In this document: in pieces, positions 15,152 to 20,490 of the stretch
How the letters are laid out: the number at the start of each line of letters is the position of its first letter
Numbering within the stretch: the stretch's first letter is position 1
Assembly: GCA_042088665.1 (NCBI GenBank)
Contig: JBELMB010000088.1
Coordinates: forward strand, 1 to 20,490
Direction of reading: 5' to 3'
Length of the DNA stretch: 20,490 bases
Source of the DNA: JBELMB01 sp042088665
GTDB taxonomy: Bacteria; Pseudomonadota; Alphaproteobacteria; Rhodobacterales; Rhodobacteraceae
The notes under the pieces: model-generated
What the model saw: only the letters and a program-made list of their open reading frames with translations
Database searches by the model: none
What the model was told of the DNA's origin: nothing
Translations under genes and position numbers: made by a program

Positions 15152-16330
15152 TCAGCGCAGGCGCATGTCCTGTGGATTGAAGGTCATCTCGATCTCTTTC
15201 CAGACGTCGTATTTTTCTGGCGGCAGGTCATAGCCCTCTGGCCCCTGGCAGCGCAGCACCGCGCGACGGGCGGACTGAAAGGCGATCTGGGCCGCCTGAC
15301 CGGAGCCACCCGTGGCGCCAACAAGACGCAGGCTGCTCGCGTTGACGCGCCCGTCGCGGTCGAGGTTGAAGCCCACGGTGACCTTCACGTCGGCGGCCTG
15401 GCTGCCCACGTCGACAACCCAGCACGATTGCACGGCAAGTTTGAAGGCTTCTCGCTCTCCGCCCGAGAGCGGGGGGCCAGCGGCGGCAGCCGGAGCGCTG
15501 AGTTCGGCGGCCAGTGCCTGCGCCAAGGCATCGGCCACGGGGTCGCTTGTGGTGTCGATGGCCGTGTCGCTTGAGGGGTCCGTCGGGGGCGTGCCTTGCG
15601 GCGTATCGGTCGCTGGTGTCGGTGATGCCGCGGCGAGGCGGTCCGGGCGGCCGCGTGGGCGCAGCGAGCTGTCAGGGGCGCGCTGTCCGGAGGGGTCCTC
15701 TGCCTCGGTCACGATCTCTGTTGTGGTCTCCACGGGCGCTGTGGCCTCTTGTGCGGCGGCGGCCACCTCCGGGCTGGTTGACTGCGGATTGGCAGCCGCC
15801 TGCGTGTCATCCGCGGTCACCGCATCAGGGTCGGGCGGCGCGGTCGGCGTGTCGGCCACGCGGGGCGCCGGTCGAGGTTTGGGGCGGGTCGAGCTTTCGG
15901 GGGCCAGCACGCGCGGCAGCGGGGCTGGCGCAGGCGGCTCCGGCGTGGGGTTCGGAATGGGCAATGGCTGTGGCGCAGGCAGAGCCAGCTGCGGTTCTGG
16001 CGCAGGCGTCGGTTCCGGGACCGGATCGGGGATCGGGGCCGGATCAGGTGCCGGGACCGGATCGGGTGCGGGTTCGGGTACTGGCGCAGGTGCCGGTTCA
16101 GGTACCGGTTCAGGTTCTGGCGCGGGTTCCGGTGTCGGGGTCGCGGGGCTCGTCGTGTTCGCCTCTGGCAGATCTGGCGGCGCGCTCAGGGCGGCAAACT
16201 GCTCTTCGGAGATCACCGTCACCTCGGCGACCTGCAACTCTGGCGGGGCCGCGTCAAAGACCCCGCCAACCAGCAGGTAGCCAAGGACCAGGGCATGCCC
16301 CCCGGCCGATATGCGCAAACCCCAGCTCAC
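15152..16330 (-). CDS. tolA: TolA, energy-transducing protein of the Tol-Pal system
   Basis: TolA links the TolQR motor in the inner membrane to TolB/Pal at the outer membrane during division. This 392-residue version has one N-terminal transmembrane helix (about 8-25). A long Pro/Glu/Ala/Asp-rich stalk (about 62-160) replaces the Lys/Ala helix of E. coli, and a second low-complexity stretch follows. The C-terminal domain from about 291 (REAFKLAVQSCWVVD, then VTVGFNLDRDGRV) fits the TolA/TonB C-terminal fold. Cys303 and Cys361 could form a disulfide. I place the start at GTG 16330, 7 bp after the tolR stop. An ATG at 16381 is in frame but would overlap tolR by 44 bp and add a non-typical leader. 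It is the last gene of the cluster, with no tolB after it. Confidence 0.88.
   Translation of the reverse strand: MSWGLRISAGGHALVLGYLLVGGVFDAAPPELQVAEVTVISEEQFAALSAPPDLPEANTTSPATPTPEPAPEPEPVPEPAPAPVPEPAPDPVPAPDPAPIPDPVPEPTPAPEPQLALPAPQPLPIPNPTPEPPAPAPLPRVLAPESSTRPKPRPAPRVADTPTAPPDPDAVTADDTQAAANPQSTSPEVAAAAQEATAPVETTTEIVTEAEDPSGQRAPDSSLRPRGRPDRLAAASPTPATDTPQGTPPTDPSSDTAIDTTSDPVADALAQALAAELSAPAAAAGPPLSGGEREAFKLAVQSCWVVDVGSQAADVKVTVGFNLDRDGRVNASSLRLVGATGGSGQAAQIAFQSARRAVLRCQGPEGYDLPPEKYDVWKEIEMTFNPQDMRLR
15986..16138 (-). repeat. Pro-Glu/Asp-Pro-Ala coding repeats in tolA
   Basis: The DNA encoding TolA residues 65-115 consists of degenerate 6-bp and 12-bp units giving PEPAPEPEP, PVPEPAPDP and similar dipeptide-type repeats. 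All units are multiples of three, so length changes would keep frame. This extended stalk would span periplasm without helical heptads. Confidence 0.75.
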
Positions 16331-16337
16331 CGGCGCG

Positions 16338-16817
16338 TCAGTTCCCGCTGCCCGAGCCGTCCAGGCCGGGCCCGCCCACATCCGTCACAAGACCGATCGA
16401 GGAAAACCCGCCAGCGTTCAGCGCGCCCATGATCTGCGCCACCTCTTCGTAGGGCACCACCCCGTCGGCGCGCAAATAGACGCGGTCATCGGCGCGCTCT
16501 GTGGCGATGGCGCGCAGGCGCGGCACCAGATCCCCGCGCGGCACCTCGGAGGTCATGATCAGCACGGTGCCCTCTGCCGTGAGTGTCACGGTCAGCGGCT
16601 CTTCCGTCTCTGATGGCAGGGACTGGGCGGCGGTCTTGGGCAGTTCCACGGGCACGCCCACCGTCAGCAGGGGCGCCGCCACCATGAAGATGATCAGCAG
16701 CACCAGCATCACATCCACAAAGGGTGTGACGTTGATCTCGGCCATGGGCTGCGTCTTGCGCCGTCCGCGCCGTCGCCGCTTGCCGCCGGATCCCGAGGAT
16801 TGCACCTGCGCGCCCAT
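16338..16817 (-). CDS. tolR: TolR, ExbD/TolR-family biopolymer transport protein
   Basis: This 159-residue protein belongs to the ExbD/TolR family, the regulatory partner of TolQ in the proton-driven Tol motor. A basic cytoplasmic leader (KRRRRGRRK, 13-21) precedes the conserved segment MAEINVTPFVDVMLVLLIIFMV (25-46). Asp35 there is the essential proton-path aspartate of the family. The periplasmic domain (EVPRGDLVPRLRAI, then RVYLRADGVVPYEEVAQIM) is normal. The ATG at 16817 follows the tolQ stop by 3 bp, so the two genes are surely co-transcribed and probably translationally coupled. It follows TolQ and precedes TolA, the standard order, which separates it from a stand-alone ExbD. Confidence 0.93.
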   Translation of the reverse strand: MGAQVQSSGSGGKRRRRGRRKTQPMAEINVTPFVDVMLVLLIIFMVAAPLLTVGVPVELPKTAAQSLPSETEEPLTVTLTAEGTVLIMTSEVPRGDLVPRLRAIATERADDRVYLRADGVVPYEEVAQIMGALNAGGFSSIGLVTDVGGPGLDGSGSGN

Positions 16818-16820
16818 GGC

Positions 16821-17516
16821 TCAGGCGTCCAGCTGGCGCGACAGGATGGTCGAGAACTCGTCGGCGAATGCCTCGTAGTTGCCGACGATCCGATCCGCAT
16901 CCGCGGAGAACTTGTTGTAGAAGATCACCGCCGGGATCGCCGCCAGCAGCCCGAGCCCCGTCGCCAGAAGCGCCTCTGCGATGCCCGGCGCGACCACCAC
17001 AAGCGAGGTGTTCTGCTGCTCGGCGATCTGGATGAAGGAATGCATGATCCCGAAGACCGTCCCGAAAAGGCCGATGAACGGCGATGTGGATCCCACCGTT
17101 GCCAGCACCGGCAGACCGCGCTGCAGCACGTCGGCCTCTTTCTGGATGGCCACGTCCATGCTGCGGTCGATACGGCTTTGCGCATTGGCGATCAGCCCGC
17201 CGTCTTCGCGATGCGACCTGCGCCATTCCATCATACCGGCCACAAAGACCCGCTCAGAGCGGCCTTCGGGCTCTGGCCCCAACTGGTCGAACAGCGCGTC
17301 CAGCGGTTCACCCGACCAGAAGGACCGGTCGAAATTCACCGCCTCGCGGCGCGCCTTGCGGTAGCTGAGGAATTTGTCGACGATGATCGCCCAGGCCCAG
17401 ACCGAGGCCACGATCAGTATCAGCATGACGATCTTCACCGTCAGGGTGGCACGGATGAAAAGCCCCCAGAACGAGAAATCCATCTCCTGCGCGAGGGCAA
17501 GCGTTTCTGCTTCCAT
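16821..17516 (-). CDS. tolQ: TolQ, MotA/TolQ/ExbB proton channel protein
   Basis: This 231-residue inner-membrane protein has the three-helix TolQ/ExbB layout: about 26-46, 138-160 and 173-197. The hallmark GLFGTVFGIM (149-158) and APGIAEALLATGLGLLAAIPAV (176-197) contain Thr153 and Thr186, which match the conserved threonines facing the proton path. The N-terminal MDFSFWGLFIRA also fits TolQ. The ATG at 17516 has a modest GCAGG just upstream. It is the first gene of the tolQRA cluster. The ybgC gene, which often precedes tolQ, is absent, and instead an unrecognised small gene ends about 200 bp upstream. Confidence 0.93.
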   Translation of the reverse strand: MEAETLALAQEMDFSFWGLFIRATLTVKIVMLILIVASVWAWAIIVDKFLSYRKARREAVNFDRSFWSGEPLDALFDQLGPEPEGRSERVFVAGMMEWRRSHREDGGLIANAQSRIDRSMDVAIQKEADVLQRGLPVLATVGSTSPFIGLFGTVFGIMHSFIQIAEQQNTSLVVVAPGIAEALLATGLGLLAAIPAVIFYNKFSADADRIVGNYEAFADEFSTILSRQLDA

Positions 17517-17616
17517 AAACCTGCTCTTTCCTATGGCCCGTCTTCAGGCTCTGATTACGCCTTGGAATACCTTAAGTGCAGGCAAAAGACCATGGTGCAG
17601 GCGGACCGACGCTGCC

Positions 17617-17649
17617 CCATGGCGGGGATGCGCAAATCCCCGCCAATGG
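17617..17649. terminator. Strong hairpin between the 17719 gene and tolQ
   Basis: GGCGGGGAT (17621-17629) and ATCCCCGCC (17636-17644) pair perfectly over 9 bp around a GCGCAA loop. CCAT and ATGG extend the stem with one bulged A. It lies 70 bp past the 17719 stop and 100 bp upstream of tolQ. There is no U-tract, so it could be a terminator, an mRNA-end stabiliser or a structure in the tol leader. Confidence 0.5.
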
Positions 17650-17718
17650 GTGCCTTCAGGGGGCATATGCAAACGGCGCATGCCGCTTTGGACGGCAGAT
17701 CCAGCGCCCGGCACGGGG

Positions 17719-18177
17719 CTAGGCGGTGGTCTGCGCCGTGATCGTTGACCGCTCCGCCGCGGCGACCAGCATGTCAAAGGTCACGCCCTCCCGCGGGATC
17801 GCGGCGGTCAGGTCATCTTGCGTCGTGTGGATGTACACCTTCATGCCGCCGATCGCATCGGTCAGGGATTGCAACTGCCGGACCGCGCCGTAGATGCCGT
17901 CATCCGGCACAAGGAAATGCACGTCTGGTTCGCGTTTTACACGCGTCAGATCGCGCGATGTCGACCATTGGAACTTTGACACAAAGGCAAAGATCCCACC
18001 GAAACTGATCCGGCTGCCAGAGCACCCGCGCGCGTCGACGACAACGAAATCGGCTTGCAACTCTGGCTGTTGAGCCACTTTCGCCACATGCGCAAAGACC
18101 TGCTCGATTGTTATGCTTCCTGTACACCGGGTGTAGCTCAGATTGTATTCATTCAAGGCACTCGAAGTGATGGTCAT
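17719..18177 (-). CDS. Hypothetical small alpha/beta protein
   Basis: I do not recognise this 152-residue protein. It is soluble, with no signal peptide or membrane helix. The alternation of ITSSALNEYNLSYTRCTGSITIEQVFAHVAKVA (about 3-35) with QADFVVVDARG (about 41-51) and later GGMKVYIHTTQDDL suggests an alpha/beta fold, perhaps like SpoIIAA/STAS proteins. This is a weak impression. I chose ATG 18177, 17 bp after the stop of the NTF2-like gene. An ATG at 18228 is in frame but would overlap that gene by 34 bp, and neither has a clear ribosome-binding site. The tight spacing indicates a two-gene operon with the upstream NTF2-like gene. Base composition looks less GC-rich than in neighbours. Confidence 0.72.
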   Translation of the reverse strand: MTITSSALNEYNLSYTRCTGSITIEQVFAHVAKVAQQPELQADFVVVDARGCSGSRISFGGIFAFVSKFQWSTSRDLTRVKREPDVHFLVPDDGIYGAVRQLQSLTDAIGGMKVYIHTTQDDLTAAIPREGVTFDMLVAAAERSTITAQTTA

Positions 18178-18194
18178 CGTCCAGTGCGTTTCGC

Positions 18195-18608
18195 TCAGTG
18201 CTGCGACGCAGGGGCGAGGGCCTGACAAAACGGATCGTCAAGGAACTCCACCTTTTGGACAACCGGGCGGTCCGGCAGTTCCAGATCGACGAAATAGCTC
18301 GCGTCGAGATGCGCGATTTCCCTCCCGGTGTGGTCAAAATGCGAGAACCGCACCAAGGCATAGGTCACACCACCGTCAAGCGATTGCTGGTATTCCGTAT
18401 GCGCCGATGAATAGCTATAACCGTTGTTGACCAAGTGCCGCCGGTAGCGTCGCATCGCGTCCGAGATCTGCTGATGGTCGGTAAAGACGATGGCCCGCGT
18501 GCCCATAGCCACTTCGCAGGGGACCGGCATCGCCTTGTCAAACTTGCCAAACTGGCCTTTTGTGAACGTCCGGGCCTTTTCCTGAAAAAATACGTCTACC
18601 GCGGTCAT
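18195..18608 (-). CDS. NTF2-like (SnoaL-like) fold protein, function unknown
   Basis: This 137-residue protein has the layout of a cone-shaped NTF2-like domain: an N-terminal helix with an acceptor pocket phrase (KGQFGKFDKAMPVPCEVAMGTRAIVF, about 17-42), a helix (ISDAMRRYRRHLVNNGY) and four beta strands ending VEFLDDPF. Proteins of this fold bind small ligands or catalyse isomerisation, but no catalytic Asp/His pair can be assigned with confidence. The ATG at 18608 has AAGGAG and GAAGG upstream, a strong ribosome-binding site. It is first in a probable two-gene unit with the 17719 gene. An inverted-repeat operator candidate lies about 70 bp upstream. Confidence 0.78.
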   Translation of the reverse strand: MTAVDVFFQEKARTFTKGQFGKFDKAMPVPCEVAMGTRAIVFTDHQQISDAMRRYRRHLVNNGYSYSSAHTEYQQSLDGGVTYALVRFSHFDHTGREIAHLDASYFVDLELPDRPVVQKVEFLDDPFCQALAPASQH

Positions 18609-18678
18609 GGTCCGACCTTCTCCTTGTCAATAACGGTGGTGCAATCACGTGCCGGGTAGCGCTAGCAGCCCGATTAAG

Positions 18679-18704
18679 TTGACGTAATATGAACCTTACG
18701 TAAA
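18679..18704. promoter_or_regulatory. Inverted-repeat operator candidate
   Basis: TTGACGTAA (18679-18687) and TTACGTAAA (18696-18704) are reverse complements at 8 of 9 positions, separated by 8 bp. The centres are 17 bp apart. The second arm contains the full palindrome TTACGTAA. It lies 71 bp upstream of the NTF2-like start, in an AT-rich stretch. The half-sites resemble ACGT-centred sites I associate with MerR-type regulators such as LiuR, but no regulator gene is nearby. Confidence 0.5.
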
Positions 18705-18972
18705 CCTATACGAACGGCACCCGGGATCTATCCTGCCGTGTCGTATGGCGGGCCAAGGCCTTGGCGCCTGTTTCAGAGGGCCAGCTGACAGGACCGGCCA
18801 GCCGCATGTGGCAAAGCCCGCAGACACCCCCCGGGGCCGCACAAGATCTTGACCCGAGGCCGAAAAATCTGCAATCGCCGCGGATGTCCGTCACCGGGCA
18901 GCGGCCCTGCCCCGACGCGACGCGCCACAGGGCAAGCCGGTCACGCCCCATCGCGCGGGCGGTTCAGGGCCC

Positions 18973-18990
18973 CGCGCCGACCCCGGCGCG
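18973..18990 (-). terminator. Hairpin after the OFA-type MFS gene
   Basis: CGCGCCG (18973-18979) and CGGCGCG (18984-18990) form a perfect 7-bp stem with an ACCC loop, 25 bp beyond the MFS stop at 19015. There is no U-tract on the minus strand, so it may be a weak or Rho-assisted terminator. Confidence 0.4.
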
Positions 18991-19014
18991 CAGCCCCATC
19001 CCATGGGCCGGGCG

Positions 19015-20229
19015 TCAGCGCGCTTCGGCCAGCGCCAAGGGGCCGGGCTCTTCGCGGATGGGCAAATGGATCAGCGCGGCCAGCAGCCCCAGCGCCACCG
19101 CGGCCCACCACATCGGCGTATAATCCTGCGCGACATCGTAGATCCGCCCCCCCATCCAGGCCCCCACAAAGCTGCCGGTCTGGTGGCTGAAAAAGACAAG
19201 ACCCGCCAGCGTCGAGAGGAACTTCAGCCCCTGCGTCTGGGCGACCAGCCCCATGGTCAATGGCACCGTCGACAGCCACAACAGGCCCATCACGGCGGAA
19301 AAGATCAGCACGCTTGTCTCGGTCGCAGGCAGCAGCACGAAGGCCGCGATGACAATCGCCCGCGCAAAGTAGATCCCGCTCAGAACCGCCTTCTTGGAAT
19401 AGACCTGCCCGGACCATCCCGACAGGAACGATCCGGCGATGTTGAACAGGCCGATCAGCGCCAGCGACCACGCCCCGACCGAAGCCGCAAGGCCAAGATC
19501 CATGACGTAGGACGGCAAATGGGTCTGGATGAACGCGACGTGAAACCCGCAGACGAAAAAGCCGAAGAACAGGCACAGATAGCTGCGGTCTGAAAAGGCG
19601 ACCGAGAGGGCAAAGCCGAAATCACTGGCGCTCGACCCTGACGCGGTGGGCTTTGCCACGCGCGCGATAAAGATCAGGAAGGGCAGGATCAGGGCAAAGC
19701 TGCATCCGATCACGATCAGCGCCGATTGCCAGCCGATCGACCCGATCATCACGGTCGCCGAAGGTGCGGCGACAAACATGCCCAGCGAGGCCGCCGCCGT
19801 TCCCAGCCCGAGGATAAAGCTCCTGCGCTGCGCACTCACGATCTTGCCCAGCGCCCCGATCACAATGGGAAACGAGGCCGCGCCCGTGCCCGCGCCCACC
19901 AGAATCCCGGTCAGCACAAAGGCGGTCGGATCCACGGTCACGCCGCGCAGGGCAAAGCCGATGCCCGCGCAAATCGCGCCAAAGGCCAGCACCCGCGCCG
20001 TGCCATAGCGGTCCGCAATCGCACCTGCGATGGGTTGGGCAATGCCCCAGGTCAACAACTGCACCCCGACCGACAGGGAGAACACCTCGCGCCCCCAGCC
20101 AAGGTCCTGCGACATCGGGGACAAAAAGATCCCGAAGGTCGCCGCGAACCCGAAGCCAAGGAAAGCGATCATGCAGCCTGCAAAGATCGCCGCCCGCAAG
20201 CCGGGTGTCTGTTCTTGTGTCGTCGTCAT
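19015..20229 (-). CDS. MFS transporter, OFA/MCT-like (carboxylate) family
   Basis: This 404-residue protein has the hydrophobicity and length of a 12-helix major facilitator. The first half reads TFGIFLSPMSQDLGWGREVFSLSVGVQLLTWGIAQPIAGAIADRYGTARVL (31-81), with motif A in GAIADRYGTAR. This is the wording of the oxalate/formate-antiporter and monocarboxylate-transporter branch, so small organic acids are plausible substrates, not proven ones. The ATG at 20229 has GGGGA 6-7 nt upstream. A TTG four codons earlier is less likely. It is the only gene at this end of the window. A set of degenerate 16-bp repeats lies 108-171 bp upstream of the start. Confidence 0.86.
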   Translation of the reverse strand: MTTTQEQTPGLRAAIFAGCMIAFLGFGFAATFGIFLSPMSQDLGWGREVFSLSVGVQLLTWGIAQPIAGAIADRYGTARVLAFGAICAGIGFALRGVTVDPTAFVLTGILVGAGTGAASFPIVIGALGKIVSAQRRSFILGLGTAAASLGMFVAAPSATVMIGSIGWQSALIVIGCSFALILPFLIFIARVAKPTASGSSASDFGFALSVAFSDRSYLCLFFGFFVCGFHVAFIQTHLPSYVMDLGLAASVGAWSLALIGLFNIAGSFLSGWSGQVYSKKAVLSGIYFARAIVIAAFVLLPATETSVLIFSAVMGLLWLSTVPLTMGLVAQTQGLKFLSTLAGLVFFSHQTGSFVGAWMGGRIYDVAQDYTPMWWAAVALGLLAALIHLPIREEPGPLALAEAR

Positions 20230-20336
20230 GCCAGTCCCCAATCCCGTTCAAAGTGGTCGCCCGATCCAGCAAACGGGCCCCACCCCGCATGTGCAGGACC
20301 CGACAGATCTTGCGCCACAATCTGGATCATTGCCCG

Positions 20337-20400
20337 CCAATTGCCAAGCGCGCCTGTTGCCAAACACGCCAGTTGCCGGGCCGCCAGTTGCCAAGCCACG
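20337..20400. repeat. Four degenerate ~16-bp direct repeats upstream of the MFS gene
   Basis: Units of the form CCagTTGCCAAgCaCG run at 20337-20352, 20353-20368, 20369-20383 and 20384-20400, with lengths of 16, 16, 15 and 17 bp. The TTGCC core is kept in all four and TTGCCAA in three. Spacing of about 1.5 helical turns could put successive sites on alternating faces of the helix. Confidence 0.7.
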
Positions 20401-20490
20401 CTGGCACAGGCCTTTGACCAAAGGATGCGGGACCGGAGGTTGTCCCCCCGACCAGCGCCCATCGGGCCAGACTTCGGCCAGACTTCGACC

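Larger units (their letters stand above)
18609..19014. other. 406-bp gap upstream of the NTF2-like gene, no gene seen
   Basis: The half nearest 18609 is AT-richer and holds the inverted repeat at 18679-18704. The other half is GC-rich with a hairpin at 18973-18990 just past the MFS stop. A minus-strand frame of 81 codons (18706-18951) has no domain and no ribosome-binding site. Confidence 0.5.

Noticed and set aside
18706..18951. Possible small minus-strand gene of 81 codons
   Set aside because: No ribosome-binding site, no domain, Arg/Gly-rich composition, and it overlaps no conserved feature.

Overview
The window reads as chromosomal DNA from a GC-rich alphaproteobacterium, most likely a Rhodobacterales (Roseobacter-type) species. 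The reasons are the strong GC bias at third codon positions, a DUF2125-type exported protein, a proline-rich TolA, hairpins of the GGGCGGGGT..ACCCCGCCC type between genes, and the CCCCGGAGTATTTTTG-type sequence at a convergent gene end. I saw no rRNA, tRNA, CRISPR array, transposase or phage gene.

Layout. Positions 1-1664 (minus) hold the N-terminal 554 codons of the DNA translocase FtsK, cut off by the window edge. Upstream on the same strand lie a class I/II aminotransferase (2028-3206) and an amidase-signature hydrolase (3336-4673). The amidase is divergent from a UbiH/COQ6-type FAD monooxygenase (4765-5976, plus). Next come an SDR oxidoreductase (6276-7022, plus), a DHA3-like MFS transporter (7206-8456, minus), and an exported DUF2125-like protein (8905-10428, minus) divergent from a second SDR (10553-11308, plus). 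A short enoyl-CoA hydratase/isomerase-like protein follows (11526-12143, plus). A repeat-rich convergent gap separates it from a VOC-family protein (12459-12839, minus) and an AraC-type regulator (12928-13668, minus). A DUF3137-like membrane protein (13976-14944, plus) converges on the tolQ-tolR-tolA cluster (17516 down to 15152, minus) across a stretch of extreme homopolymers. Finally there is a two-gene unit made of an NTF2-like protein and an unrecognised small protein (18608 down to 17719, minus), and an OFA/MCT-like MFS transporter (19015-20229, minus).

How the genes work together. FtsK (chromosome segregation at the septum) and TolQRA (outer-membrane invagination at division) are envelope and division housekeeping genes. 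UbiH-type hydroxylation serves quinone synthesis. The SDRs, crotonase, VOC protein and transporters look like small-molecule metabolism with no single obvious pathway. AraC and VOC probably form a regulator-target pair.

The gaps hold most of the unexplained structure. There are four short tandem-repeat arrays, a direct-repeat operator candidate exactly 21 bp apart overlapping a sigma-70-like promoter of the aminotransferase, an inverted-repeat operator candidate upstream of the NTF2-like unit, and a homopolymer block that looks like a degraded copy of the sequence beside it. Within genes, the two most notable anomalies are a crotonase lacking both hydratase glutamates and an AraC regulator with a shortened second helix-turn-helix. 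I did not find a convincing new defence or mobile system.
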